From: Parapristionchus giblindavisi
Lineage: Eukaryota > Nematoda > Chromadorea > Rhabditida > Diplogasteridae
DNA length: 64,000 nt
NCBI GenBank assembly: GCA_943737045.1
Contig: CALSFV010000123.1
Coordinates: 106,721-170,720, forward strand
Direction of reading: 5' to 3'
How positions within the stretch are numbered: position 1 is the stretch's first letter; each line of letters begins with the position of its first letter. A program made the translations under genes and the position numbers. The notes under the pieces are model-generated. The model had not been told where the DNA came from, did no database searches, and saw only the letters and a program-made list of their open reading frames with translations. Below are positions 22,107 to 37,439 of this stretch, piece after piece.

Positions 22107-22177
22107 ACCGATCTGGTATAATGGTTATGATTCACGGCTCTCACCCGCCAGTCCATGGTTCGGTTTCCCGCATCGGA
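22107..22177 (+). pseudogene. tRNA-Glu (CTC) pseudogene
   Basis: GGTATAATGGTTATGATTC (D arm, box A-like), CACGGCTCTCACCCGCC (anticodon arm, anticodon CTC) and ATGGTTCGGTTTCCCGCA (T arm, box B-like) follow the tRNA-Glu pattern, closed by CCGAT/ATCGG. The T stem is broken and the acceptor stem has a mismatch, so a functional tRNA is unlikely. Confidence 0.65.
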
Positions 22178-22449
22178 ATTTGCTTTTGTAGCTCCATCTG
22201 AAACATATCTACGTTGTTCCCAGAAACCTTTGTCGTCATCGACGCCCTCACAGAGATTCATTAATTTTTTCACAGCCTCAGGGCTAAATATACTATTGCA
22301 ACATCTATTTGAGTCCTTCTACTTCCATCATCATTTTTGTTTCATTTTGCACGTCTGCATTCACATTTACGAGTATGATTTCAATGATCTTTTCTTACTA
22401 GTTATCTCCTTAATCTTCAGGATTATGATATTAATTTAAACTGATAGTA

Positions 22450-23760
22450 GAATCACGTATTGAAAACAGCATGTCTATCACATAAGGAAGTAGAATAGTA
22501 ATAGCCGTAACTAGATACCTCCTTCAAATCTTTAATCATTTTATTTTCTCCTCCTGTGGTCCTCTTTGTAAGTATGATAAATAAATATTGAACCACTATA
22601 ACAGTCAACTATTATTTCATGTTCTCGTCTTATCCATGTCTTATCCTTTCACATTCCTTCTTTCTCTTCTAAAAACAATGAAACAATCCCATTCATTTAA
22701 ATTGGCCTTTTCTCTCCTTTTCTGATTCCAACACACAACAGCTGTAATCTAGTCTACATCTTAGTCTACACTTTCATTCTCAACGTTGACGTCCGTCTGA
22801 GAAGGTCGTCTATCAATCAAATACTTCATTTAATTGATTATAAACATTCCTTGACGTCTAATGTCTGAGTTTAGTGAAAGATGAGGAAGATAATGAGTCG
22901 TCTTAATTGACAAATACTGTCAATCGTAAACAATCGTTTCGTTTTACTCCAGGGAAAGAGTGTTGTATGAGAGATCTTTACTCTTTTTCAATACAGAACT
23001 TATTTTATCACATTCATAGTGATAGATTCATATAAATATCCTATTATAATGACTCCTCCCCGTTTCATAAGGTACTTATAGCCCTCCTATTCATTTCATC
23101 TCTCCACCCACTCTTCCTCTCTCCTCCCCCTCCCTCTCCCTCCCTCTACCTCTCCCTCTCCCTCTATCCTCCTCCCTCTTCTCCCTCTCCTCCTCCCTCC
23201 CCACCTCCCCTCTCCGTCATTTCTCCCTTGATTATCTCACGTCTGAGTCCGCAAACAATCATCTCCAACTGTCTAATATCTATGCTAATCATTCTTCATT
23301 ATCATTCCCTTCCTCATTCTTCATGTATATAAGACCTACCTCCTCTAAGTCCCTCCCACTTTTTTCCTCTTTTCATTTATCTCTTACGTATGAGCATCTC
23401 TTTGTCTCCTCTGATCATACAGTACCCTTGCACTTAGGGATACCCCAGGGTAATTAAACCTCTCCGCGTTCACCATTCCGAGAGTGTGGTCATAGGGGGC
23501 ATTCCATTCATTCATCATTCCTTCTCAGTATATCCTTATCTTAATCCTCCATACGCCCTTCAACGTATCTTCTCTTTCTCACTATTTCCTCATGCCTTTC
23601 TCACGTATCCACACCAAAACACTATAAATGTTTGATTTTGTCTTTCTGTACGCTCCATTTGACTACAGTAATACTTTCATACAATAATACCGTAATCTTT
23701 AACAATAGTAATACCGTAATCTCAGGTAATCCACTTAGGAGTCACTACTCCACTTACAAT
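22450..23760. other. Intergenic with pyrimidine-rich tract
   Basis: 23095-23225 is a CT-rich low-complexity tract built from CCTCTCCCTCC-like units; a similar tract is at 63780-63870. The remainder probably holds the upstream region of the neuropeptide gene, but no promoter element can be defended. Confidence 0.4.
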
Positions 23761-23761
23761 A

Positions 23762-25977
<2,216 letters not shown>

Positions 25978-26249
25978 GTAAGTATTTGAATGACTTAAAT
26001 GACTTAGTGGCTAAGTCCATCTAAGGATATTTACATTGAACTAAATTAGAAGTCATTAGAAATTATGAAAATTGAGAACTCCCGTAGTCTGAAACTTTGA
26101 TGTAGATAACTATAGTCTAGTCTCTGACCGTGTTCATAGAGATAAATGAAGTAGTCTGTCTATAAAGATGCGTCGATTATAGACCAAAGATCAATTACAG
26201 CTGAAATATTGTTTAAATGAAATAGACTTTATATATACTTTTTTATGCA

Positions 26250-26440
26250 CAATAAACATTTGGTAGTCCAACTTAATGGGGTTCTACTGAAGATATCAAG
26301 CCACATTGAGTCGAGGTTCACTATCAAGAATCTAATGGCCAAAACAGTTCATCTCGCCGCTACTAATAACTACTTTTGTTTCACTATTTCCCAATTCCAT
26401 GACTACATTTTCATGTTTATGATGATCTATTTACCACAGC
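26250..26440 (+). mobile_element. Diverged fragment of the Penelope-like element terminus
   Basis: Matches the minus-strand sequence of about 7045-6870: GGGGTTCTACTGAAGAT, GAGGTTCACTAT, TAATGGCC, ATCTCGCCGCTACTAATAAC. So the copy lies in the opposite orientation to the full element. The ribozyme core CTGAAGAT is kept, but GAA has become AAA and stem III no longer pairs, so this copy should be dead. It shows that the head sequence upstream of the ORF belongs to the element family. Confidence 0.75.
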
Positions 26441-26444
26441 GTTC

Positions 26445-27630
26445 TCATGACTTTCAAAGCAAGAACGACCGCTCAACATACAAACTCTCTCGAATACAAT
26501 GGTCTCTCCTTTGTCTTGCTTTGGAAGAAAAATGGCTTGGACCAGAATACTGTGTTACTAGACTAAACGATAGAACTGAACTCAAAGTACAGATTAATTA
26601 TTAAAGATACAAACGATAGTACACTGCTATTGTATTAAAGCAAGCATAGTACAGTTCATGGTTTGTAGTTTCCAAAGAAAAACATTCAAGAGAAATGAGA
26701 ATATGATTAAGTAATGAAGACATAGATAATTTCTTTTCATTATTTCCCCTATTCTTATTCCCGTTATATTCGCATAAAACTTTGAAAAATACATGTAAAT
26801 GAAATTTAAAGAGGAAAGAATGCATTTCATTGACCTCCATGGTCGTTATTTTATCTCCATTATATGATGAATACATCTTCTATTTCCATTATAATTCGTC
26901 TCATTAAGAATAAGATTAAGCCTCAAATAGAATTGACGAGAAAATGATGAAGAACAAAAATGAAGCAGAAATATGACGTAAATGTTATTTCAAGAAGATG
27001 ACATAAGAGAAAAACCCAATTAGAAGAAGAATATATCTTATCTTGCAGTGTGCATAAGAAAGAGTAAATCCTTAAGTACACTGCTAAGTAATCCTGTGCG
27101 CTATTAGGTCACTGCAATCCTAACTATTACCCCACGCTCTCTCATTTACTTGTTCTTCGAATGTTGTTGCATCTTTTTTTATGTATGATATATAAAATAA
27201 AATACAAATTACAATTAAGTAAGATTGATTAATTTCAGTTGGCCGATCCTTGATGCACAATCGTCATCACTAGACACTACTTCAACTTTCTTCTAGTTTC
27301 AATCATTTGATCTTTGATCTTTTCCCTTTCCCCTTTCTCTATCATCAGTATAGTCTCGACCATATATCCTCAGGCTCATTCAATCCATCAATCGATCGGT
27401 TTATCTCATTCATTTTTTATTTATATTTGATCTCATTTATTATTATTATTTTTAAATATTTAGTCTATTTCTGTCTTCGTCTCTCTTCATATTCTCATTC
27501 ATTCTCTTCATATACCGATAAACGAGTCTGTTATGTTGTTTCATTCAATCAAATCACATTAAAGGAAACACCGAGCTAATTTGAAGTTCTCCGCTCTGGC
27601 CACACTCTCTCGCTTTCTTTGTCTACATTG
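26445..27630. other. Intergenic, no gene supported
   Basis: ORFs at 26601-26876 (-) and 27307-27579 (+) lack motifs. A GATCTTTGATCTTT unit is at 27307-27321. Confidence 0.4.
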
Positions 27631-27633
27631 CCA

Positions 27634-27791
27634 ATGCGAAGAGTAAAATTAGCTTGGGATGTACGTTTGACTCTTTCAAGACATTTTCCATTTCATTTTT
27701 TATCATCGATTTGCCAAAACAGGTGAAAGAGGCAAGGAAAAAATTGGAAAAGTCAGCAGTCTGGGTGGCACGTCTGGGACCTCTATTTTGA
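27634..27791 (+). CDS. Possible very small two-exon ORF
   Basis: ATG at 27634 (MRRVKLAWD), GTACGT donor at 27661, CAAAACAG acceptor at 27722, then VKEARKKLEKSAVWVARLGP and LF before TGA at 27789. 31 residues, basic and helical, phase 0. Consensus splice sites are the only support; could be chance. Confidence 0.2.
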
Positions 27792-28029
27792 GTCTTTTTT
27801 TTGTCAAAAGGGCGGCCGCAATTTTCAGACTGGATACTGAGAAGAACTATTTAACTAGACAACATGTTAGAGAACCAAATAGAAAAAGACATAGTCACAG
27901 TTATAAATAATATTGTTATTCTTGGAAACATTAAAAATGAGATACAGAAGTAGACAGAAGAAGTAGAAGAAGTATGAATCATATTCCAAATGAAAGAATG
28001 AATACGAAATATTTCTGCTCAATGGTAAA

Positions 28030-28265
28030 AGGTAAGGTGCAACCCGTTATTCAAAGCACATGAAGTCCTGCGGGTTATCACTGCTAGGCCAGTGATAACT
28101 CAAAGCCAATTCAGTCCGGAGGGCCTAATCTTTTCTTCGGACCTACTTTACTGCATGATCTAGTCACTACCAATTCCCTTTGGTGGTGGGGAGGCGGTGT
28201 CACGACCGGGAATCGAACCCAGGAGAGATGGAATGGAGGAGTGCGCCATAGACTACGTGGTCTCA
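28030..28265 (-). mobile_element. tRNA-derived SINE-like element
   Basis: On the minus strand a tRNA-like head (28265-28195) has box A-like TAGTCTATGGCGCAC and a perfect box B GGTTCGATTCC within a T arm CCTGGGTTCGATTCCCGG. The body downstream contains strong hairpins: GTTATCACT/AGTGATAAC (28074-28098) and AACCCG/CGGGTT (28041-28075). A head-plus-structured-body unit fits a Pol III SINE; no second copy in the window, so mobility is inferred. Confidence 0.55.
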
Positions 28266-28660
28266 ATTCTCAATGGAATGACATCAAGTCTGGAGAACAC
28301 TTCCGTGTACTTGAATAAGGGGGTTATCGCACTAATTTGAAGGGACGCATGAGTCTCGCGAGACTCGAGATCTCGAGTATCCGTGTCAAACCCCCGAGTC
28401 TAGATAGAGCTAGGTCAATTTAATTTACTATTTTTATTTTTGAGATAAGATATAATTTACAATTTGATTGTAATACATATAGGGTGATGTAAACAATAAA
28501 TTGTGGCAAACTTGTGCTTTTTGCAGGTGCGTGACAAGGATTGACAACTTTATCGCACCCAATTGCAGTCAGACATCAAATTTAATACAGATTGTTGTCA
28601 ATGTGTCTAATAAATATTAGTGGTCGCAATTAATGAATGAACTGTTGACAGACAAGAAAA

Positions 28661-28862
28661 ATGAGGATGATACAAGTCATGACCAGAGAAATGTGCTTCT
28701 TTCTAGTCAGACAACAAAAAATCTTCTTTTTGATGTCAATCGATTCTTGCCTTCTCATTGACATCAAAACGAATATTTTTTGTTGTCTGAATAGAAAGAA
28801 GCACATTTCTCTAGTCATTCCATTTTTTGGTGCATTTTCACATCCTCATAATAATGAGACGA
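28661..28862. repeat. Long imperfect hairpin (foldback)
   Basis: GAGAAATGTGCTTCTTTCTA (28688-28707) and its inverted partner TAGAAAGAAGCACATTTCTC (28793-28812) close a stem that continues inward through GACAACAAAAAAT / ATTTTTTGTTGTC and TTGATGTCAAT / ATTGACATCAA to a loop of about 18 bases near 28750. The outer ends ATGAGGATG (28660-28668) and CATCCTCAT (28841-28849) also pair. About 60 bp of near-continuous stem. Confidence 0.8.
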
Positions 28863-28884
28863 TAGTTCATTAGTCAAAGCGGCG

Positions 28885-29000
28885 CACCTCAGACGGGTTT
28901 GGTGACGCGGCGGAGAGTGTGACATAGAGAATCATTTGATGCCATCTCGCACGCGCACCCTCTCTAATGCAGCCCACCAAACCCGCCTGGCATCCGCCTC
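28885..29000. repeat. GC-rich inverted repeat
   Basis: ACGGGTTTGGTG near 28893 pairs with CACCAAACCCGC near 28976, with GAGAGTG/CACCCTCTC inside. GC content well above the surroundings. Confidence 0.6.
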
Positions 29001-29770
29001 GCCCTCTTTATAAGTTGGAAAACGTGATTAGCCATTCATTGTTGCCTCGCTATTACAGAGGCTGAACTAACGTGTTCTGACATGTATCATCCTCAGTTTT
29101 CTTGTCTGTCTACATATCACGATGTACTTCATATCTCTTATTTCAAATATAATCTTTTATATACAATCCTTGTTAGTACAGTTACAAGTTCATCTCCACA
29201 AAATTCCTTTTAATTTAAATCAATTGATCATTAGTCATGTACTATATTTAAATATATTTGATTATCCCACTCAGACTCATAAACTTCCTCCCATATGCTG
29301 CATATGATATGCATCTAACAGATCAATTCATTTAAATTACGAATGACATCCATTCTTTTCAAATCTATATCCAAAATTGTTCTCCGATTTGTGATATCGT
29401 AATTGTAACTCTAATTATAAAATGTAGTAATAACGTGAAGTGTTATATAAAAAACTCTATTTAGCTTATCCATCGTAAATACGACAAAGTGAACAATAAA
29501 TAAAGGAGGAAATATATTAAATGAAGAACTATCAAAGAGAAAAAAGGGATTGAGTATGAGGTTGAAATAAATGAAAGTGACTCGAAATGATATTAGAAAG
29601 CTCTCCCATTGAAATTATGTATTGGAACACTTACAATTATTTGTAAAAGAAGAAGAATAACAACAAATTGGTGTGATAATTTAAGTTTTTACTACACAAA
29701 GGAGAATCATGGGAGACAGTCATCAGTTGAATTCAATCAATAAATCGATTGATTGATACAATTACAGTAT
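29000..29770. other. Intergenic 3' of prolyl oligopeptidase
   Basis: No feature supported. Confidence 0.4.
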
Positions 29771-29772
29771 CC

Positions 29773-32700
29773 TTAGTTAATCCACTTGAGACCGAGAACT
29801 CGTTGAATGAACGCGTACATGTCGACCTGTTCCGCAATCTGCAAGTGATGGATTACGGTAGTTGTGACGTTTGAAATGAGAGCCGGGATATAAATCACGG
29901 ATGAGAGAGATGAAAAGAGAAGAAGGGCTCCGTGTGGAAATTGGTGAGTAGAAGAAGATGAGTGATAGATGGATACCAATTTCCATTCCTATTCAGTTTC
30001 ATTCGAGACCATTCTATATTCTCTTTAGATTCTCATCCATAGATGAGAAAGATCAAATCAACTAGAAGACATTCCAATTTCATAAGTAAATAGTTTCTAA
30101 GAACCGAAAGTTCAGTCCAAAGCAAGCAATCAATCATTTCATACTTTTTCATAGCCTCATAATGCGAGGATTGACCCATCACATATGGCTCATTTTCAGT
30201 CACGTGACGCAAAAATAAGCTAAAATGACGATTTTTAATAGAGAAATAACGAATTTTCTAAATCGACCCACCATATTTCGAAAATTGCCCACTATATAAA
30301 AAATAACGGCGAGGGTACCAAGAATGCATAAGTCATTTCATCCATCCATCTATTCACTTATTCTTTACTTCTATCAATATACAATCCATCCACTCATCTC
30401 TTCATTATTAATCACTCCATATTACTCATCCAATTGCATACTACACATATTCCATCTCATATTCCATAACTATCGCTAAAATCCTTGGCGATGATAATAG
30501 TAAAGAATAAACGCTATAAACTATTTAAAACCAAAATACTCTTAACGTGTTCATCATTTCATGAAACAAGACTCTATGCACTGAATTGAACGGAGAGAGT
30601 GAAAAAAGGACAAAAAGAGCCGTATTCAGTTCGCAGAATTAAACTAATTAATTAAGAGCAGAGAACGAGCATTCAAAAGGGAATACTGGGAATTGGTTCA
30701 TCTTTTGAAATAAACTCCTACTAAATGATTCATGAAACGAGAAACACCATGGTGTAGACAGAAAATGAGGGAGAAATAACATAGACAAGTATAAAGATCA
30801 AAGATCAAAGACGCAAACCATCTTCGATGTAGGTTTTCCTGCTCCGTGACCTGCTTTAACCTCCACTCGAGCAATTACGGGCTGCAACAGATCAAAATCA
30901 GAAAAGTTCAAAGATCAAAGATCAAGCAACTCACATTGGTTTGTTTTCCGTGTTGTTGGGCAATCTCGTAGAATTTGGCAATATACTTGAGAGTGTGCGA
31001 TGGAACGACCTAAACATATCCAATCAATAAATCAATAATGTCTGATCTACCGTACTCTATCATCGTGATCGGCAGTCATGAGAAGAGTGGCAGGCCATTG
31101 ACCATCAGAAGGAATCGATAGATTGTGAAGGGGAGAATATCTGAAACGAACTCCTTATCGATTTATTGATTTTCCGTACAAGGACTGTGCACTAAAAAAA
31201 TTTTGCAAAATTTTCCTTAAAACAAAAAAAACGTAAAACGTAAGCACAGCCCAGTTCCGTACACAAGAGTACACAGTTACATTAATACGCACCTAGGCTT
31301 ACTTAACCGTATCCATTCTAATCTATTCTACTTTAATCTAAGGAATAGATTGCCCGTAGCTTCATCGGTCACTTTTTGTCCTCATCATCTCATAAAAAGA
31401 TCTCCCACTCATTCCATTTCTCATTCTCTCACTCCTTTGGGGACATATTTTATGCAGAAACATTCTCCCCATTCTGACACATAAAAAGATCTTGCAAAGG
31501 ACTTTGCAAGTGTTTATGAGTCGTACCCAAATGGACCGACATATCGAAATGAATAATAATAATTTTATTAATAATAATGTTCTTACTTGATTATATGCTC
31601 ATAGTCTTCCTTATGATCAGGACATCCATACTCGGGAACCCATGCTCCTCCAATTGTGAACTTGTGGAAACGAAGCATATCAAGAACACTGAAAAGAGGA
31701 ATAGATCAAAGATCACACTAACTTAATCAATATCATTCAATAAAAGATCAGTGGTCAATATACCGATCAACTAGAAAAGAATAGTAATATTCATGGATGA
31801 AAGATATAATTACAGCAATAAATTTTAAAAAGTTCAAAGGTCAAAGCATAGGTCGAATAGCTAGGTTATCGGTTTTCAAAATGCGGTTAGGTTTTTCGAT
31901 TTTTGGCAAATTTGGCTCAAAATGCGGTCAGGTTTTTCGATTTTTGTGAAATTTTGGCTCAAAATGCGGTCAGGTTTTACGATTTTTTTTGGAAATTTTG
32001 GCTCAAAATGCGGTCAGGCGTTGTGCTTTGTAACATACTTTTCGACCTATGGGTCAAAGTATCATACCCGACTCTATTGATAGCACATCCCCACAGATCT
32101 GGTCGTTGTTGAGATACAGCTGCTACGAGAAGACCACCATTGCTACCTCCATGAATGGCCATTCTGATAGTCAATACGTATATAAAGGTAATCTTTATAC
32201 GCAAGGTTTAGGTCATTTGAATTATTTCTGCGTATACTGTATCCCGTATCCATATATTTAAGAGACAACTCATTGTCAACACCAAACTATACTCTCAACT
32301 GTATGAAGAAAGAACAGACAATAAACAGATTAGATCATTAATATTTAATATCTCATTGTAATTTATTTCTTCATCCATCCACCCTCACATTCATTATCTA
32401 TTATAATACACCAAAGATCTCAAAACTCATCTATGGACTAGACACAATAAATAAATAAATCATCAATCTAAGAATATTCCAACTAATGTCTGTATTCGCA
32501 TCTTCCAAACTTGAGAATCCTACAGTAATGGGAGAAATGGAAAGATCAAGAATCAAATTCCTCCTTACTTGGATGGTTTAGTGATCTTCTCCCGTACAAG
32601 ATATTCTCCAGCAGATATGAAATCATCAAATACATTCTGCTTCTTCGACTTCATTCCAGCCTCGTGCCATGATTCACCGTATTCACTGAAAGTAAACACA

Positions 32701-35700
32701 ATTGGAACGAGATAAGAAATGAAAGATCAAAGATCGAATATCGATTACCTTCCTCCTCTGAGATTGGCACACGCGTAGACTCCTCCAAAGTGACGAACAA
32801 ATAGCAATCGACTTACGGAGAAATAGGGCATATCTGAAATCAATATCAATCAATTCCATTATCGATTAGATTTAAAATTTTCCAAATTGTTCAATAACAC
32901 TGAATAAATTTTAAAAATGGACAAATCAATATCGAATATGGAATGAATCAATACTGACCGGCAACATTGAATCCACCGTATCCATTTAATATCACAGGAT
33001 TCTCTCCATTCTTCTCCATTGATGCATTCGAAATCAAATACATCGGAATCTAGAAATATTATTATTGTTGCTATTGTGATTATCGATTACTCAGTGGTGA
33101 ACAATCAATTATTGATTGATTGAGGTAATCGATACAATTCCCTCACCTTAGTTCCATCTTTACTCGGATAGAATACTTGTTCAACCTTGAATGATTCCTT
33201 CTCCATTCCACTGATACCCACTCGACGTAGTTCCTGTAATAGATAAGACATGACCAAACCCGTCTGGGATACGCCGATGACTTACCGTCATTGGTGGCAT
33301 GACATCTAGAGGAACACCAGTGAAGTCCATTCTATATTCGATCATTGGAACGAGGAATGATTCGAACGAAAGGAAGACCTGAGATGAACAAAATGAGAAC
33401 TGGGAGTCCATACTTGGGTGTTAGGAGTGCCCCCGGCCCTTATTACACAATACGGCTGAAATTTCCTGTTTGTGCCCTCAGGCTATTAGAAAAAATAATT
33501 TTTAAAAAAACTTTAAAAAATCATAATTTCTCAAATTGTTGAGATGAAGTCTAAATATCATCTGCGATGCGTCTATAGTACACAGTGCTTGCTAATTCAC
33601 TATTAGCATCGAATGTGCGTTGATTCCTAAACCACTTTTTTGACTCAAAATTTTGGTTTTTTCGGACAAATCATCCCTTGTTTTAGTGAGTGCCCAAAAT
33701 TTCCGACCAGGTATTGTAGCCTAAGCAATTTTGCATTGATTTAACTTAAAACTGGGTTCTTCCCGATCGACCATTTTGTCGAATTTTTGGCTCGAACTTC
33801 CGTCATCGATGGTTTTCAAGAACAAATGCTGTATTTTCCAAACGATTGGTGCGGAAATGTGGTCTGCTCAAAGTTTAGAGGTGAGTCGAGTAAAATGGCA
33901 CAAGAAGCCCATCACTTGGATCAACTTGAAAATTTCGATTTTCATGACCCGTCATGGTCCGAAAATTTCAAAATTTCTCAAGTTTGAAATGTTTTCATTT
34001 ATGTGGCTTATTGTAAAGTACTAATGATGTGAATAATATTCAGCCAATGCTCAATGGCCGATCTCTCCTTTCAACCATTTTTTCGAAAATTTTCATTCTG
34101 ATTGCGTGCGAAAAATCAGAATTGTGTTTGAATCAGATTCCAACTTGCTTTCTGTAACATCCTATCTAAGTGCTTTGCAATGTACACAATCAATATGAAA
34201 ATCGTTGATTTTCGAAAATTCATATTTTTTTACCATGACCCCGGGGTCATGGAAATCGATTTTTCAGAAGTGAGCCGAATGCCGGGATTCCAGTTCTACT
34301 ACGTTTACTCATCATGAAACTTCACATTGCCATTGTCATTTGCTCATTGTCGCAGCATTCGAGTCGAAAAACTGCAATATTATAGAAATTTGTCATGAAA
34401 GTAGGCACTCAAATTGAATTTTTTTGAATTTTCGAAAATGAACGATTTTCATATTGATTATGTACATTGCATAGTACTATGACAGAATGTTACTGAAAGC
34501 AAGTTGGAAACTGATTCAAACACAACTCTGATTTTTCGCACACATTCAGAATGAAAATTTTCGAAAAAATGGTTGAAAAGAGAGATCAGCCATTGAGCAT
34601 TGGCTGAATATTATTCACATCATTAGTACTTCACAATAAGCCACATAAATAAAAAGATATCAAACTTGAGAAATTTTGAAATTTTCAGACCATGAACCCT
34701 GGGTCAAGAAAATCGAAATTTTCAAGTTGATCCAAGTGATGGGCTACTTGTGTCATTTTACTCGACTCACCTCTAAACTTTGAGCAGACCACATTTCCGC
34801 ACCAACCGTTTGGAAAATACAGCATTTGTGCGGGAAAACCATCGATGACGGAAGTTCGAGCACAAAATTCGACAAAATGGTCGATCGGGATTAATATTAA
34901 GTTTAGGTCTCAAATGGAATTCTACCGTATACCTCATTCTCATCTTTCTCAGCAAAGAATCCAGATACTGTACCAATGTCAAGAGGAACCTGATAGAGAC
35001 TACGACCTGATGACTTCTCATGCATGTACAGTGTAGCCTGGAATACATATTAGAGATCAAAGATCAGTCAGTTACAGTACCTTGACATCTTCAATGTACG
35101 ATACAACTAGTCTTCCATCGACAACAGGGTGGGCCCAATCAAGATTAGCTCGAGGATTCTCAGGAATAAGATCTTTTGCTGATGATGGTCCTTGGTTTAG
35201 ATCGATCGAGATCAACTAAATCAATCAATTATCGATTACATATACAATATAATAATAATATTATTGCTATACCTTGAACATGGGAGCCTTCTCATTTGTT
35301 CTAATGTACATAATGTCTCCTTCATGATCGACATACTGAAGAAGGATGAAATATAATAATTTATAATATACTTGACATATTCAATATGTATTACGGTTTC
35401 AACACAACATAATATTGTTGAACAATTTTTGCTATTAAATTTATATGATCGTAATGTTAGAAAAGTATGATCAACAATTTTTTCTCCTAATGGTTATACA
35501 ATAATAGTGAAACAAGAAATCACTTACATCATATTTCGCATCCAATTTATCATACAGAGGAATGGCATCGATTTGTCCAGTGATCTACAACAAATACCGT
35601 ATACAGTAATCAATATTATTGATTAACACAAAGGGATTATCGATTGGATACAGTACCTTATTATCGACAGCTTTGAGATCATAATAGTACAACATATTGT

Positions 35701-37439
35701 ATGGATCACATCCTCGTGCCACATCAATAATGAGAAATCGTCCATCTGAAGTGACTGAACCAGAACTGAAAAGATATTAATGAGAGAAATAAAGATATAG
35801 AAGATATATGAGGATACGAATCAAAGATTGATACCAGACATTGAACTATCAAGAATATCAGAGACATTGATTCAATAGGACATCATAACTATTCAAAATA
35901 CGGAAAAATATATAACATATCGACATAGCTTTCATAAAGCAATATTGCAATATATAATCTACTACGATCGATAGATATCGAACGATTCGTAAAGGCCAAA
36001 CTATCAACTAATCAATAATAGGTCAGCACTTACATCATATAATCAGGATTCTCTTTTCTCTGATAGACGAGAATATCTTCATCAGCCTTCGTTCCCATCT
36101 TATGGTAGTACAATGAATGGAACTCATGCTTATCAGCTACAGTACCCTCCGTCGCTCCCTACAATCATCAATGAATCAATAATCGATATCGACTACAGTA
36201 TACCTTATGCTGAGGGTATCTTGAGTAGAATACACCAGATTTGTCTCCAGCCCATGAGATATCAGAGAACTTCGCGCCGGGAATCACATCAGGTAGATCT
36301 TCTCCTTCTGCTGTTTTGAACTTAAAACAGAACCAATTATCAACGAGTGAATCAATCAATATTCATATAAAATAGTAGAAAAATCAATAAAAGTAAAGAT
36401 TTAATTTACAGCAATAGGAAAGATAATTAATCAATAAATCACCTTAATGGTGACCCAATCCGATCCCTTCTCACTCAATCCATAGGCGTACAGAGTACCA
36501 TCCTTAGTGAATGATCCAGTCCTGAATGGAAGAGTGTAGATAACGGTAATTACTCAATCAATATCTGCCGTATACCTCAAATGAGTGGTTCCATCCTCAG
36601 CGAGTACATTAGGATCAAAGAAGACCTTTCCCTTCTCTCCCAGCGCATTCTGTTGGTAGGTTACACTGAAACAAAATCAATCGATATCTATCAGTTCCTA
36701 TCAATCAATAAACCCAATAATCAATCAATAATCTGCTTACTATTGATTTTGCAGTCCGGAATTGTACTTGTAGTAGTAGTACTTGCCCCTCTTTGATGAG
36801 CAGGAAAACTTCTCATAATTCCACAACTCGGTCAGACTGAAAATCAATAAATACAAGATTACGGTAGTCAATCAATCAATCAATAATATCAATTCAGTTA
36901 CCGTTTCCTGCATTCCTCTCGTGACTCGCTCTTTTCAATGAAAGGAGCAGAGATGGCATTGAGTTTATCTACAAACTCCTTTGTTTCAGTCGCATCCGGA
37001 TTCTCCATCCACCGATATGGATCACAGATCTATATAGTCATTATAATTATTCAACGGAATTAAAAATTAACTATGATCGAGACGATCGAGGATAACTACA
37101 CCATACGATATCTATCTCTCATATCATCTTTTTATAGGCATATACTCACTCAGGTCAATAGTACACCATATTCCCTGTCATAATACAAAATTGTTACAAT
37201 TAGAAATCTGGAAGGCATAAACGCCCATTAACTTTCATAGATCGACGACTACATTCATATGAGAAACACAAATTATCATACTTCCTTCTAATCACTCTAA
37301 CTCATATTTTGTAATTCCGATTAATTTAATTCTAGTGAATAAATAATGAATATACCTTATGTCCATGATAATCATCTACTACACTTTCATCCTTTCTAGC
37401 ACATGGATACATACACGCATTGATTGAAGTTGAACACAT
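29773..37439 (-). CDS. PREP: Prolyl oligopeptidase (prolyl endopeptidase, S9A)
   Basis: Cytosolic serine peptidase cutting after Pro in short peptides such as neuropeptides. Minus-strand exons give the family's order: [13 protein letters not shown] (37373-37439), [17 protein letters not shown] (about 36985-37035), the propeller ([20 protein letters not shown] near 36270; [17 protein letters not shown] near 35690), then the hydrolase domain: [20 protein letters not shown] (32070-32160, nucleophile Ser in GGSNGG), [15 protein letters not shown] (31610-31680), ADHDDRV (about 31060, Asp), [14 protein letters not shown] (30818-30875, His), and [14 protein letters not shown] with stop at 29773. About 17-20 exons. 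The first coding exon starts right after an AG (TTTCAG-AATG), which fits a spliced-leader site or an upstream exon. Introns hold a foldback element, a tandem repeat and a MITE, making the gene unusually long for this window. Confidence 0.9.
30152..30316. mobile_element. MITE, ACCCTCGC family, copy 1
   Basis: About 165 bases in the last intron of the prolyl oligopeptidase gene. Right end GGCGAGGGTACC, degenerate left end. Shares GCGAGGATTGACCCA, AAAATGACGATTTTTA, AATAACGAATTTT and ATTGCCCACTATATAAA with the copy at 45895-46060. Confidence 0.65.
31862..32025. repeat. Tandem repeat, about 50-base unit, four copies
   Basis: Units contain CAAAATGCGGT-AGG-TTTTTCGATTTTT-(G)AAATTTTGGCT. They lie in the intron next to the exon carrying the catalytic serine of prolyl oligopeptidase. 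Confidence 0.9.
33761..34890. mobile_element. 1.13 kb foldback element in a prolyl oligopeptidase intron
   Basis: The left arm from TCCCGATCGACCATTTTGTC (33761) to about 34230 is the inverted copy of about 34410 to GACAAAATGGTCGATCGGGA (34890), with imperfect matches throughout and a unique centre of about 180 bases that includes a CCCCGGGG-type palindrome at 34239-34250. No transposase ORF. Adjacent 33415-33760 is further non-coding repeat-like DNA that I cannot classify. Confidence 0.85.

Noticed and set aside
23095..23225. Possible promoter or GAGA-type regulatory element
   Set aside because: Plain pyrimidine-rich low-complexity sequence; nothing positions it relative to a start.
31903..32112. 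ORF over the tandem repeat in prolyl oligopeptidase
   Set aside because: Frame is open because the repeat unit lacks stops; it is on the antisense strand of a verified gene.
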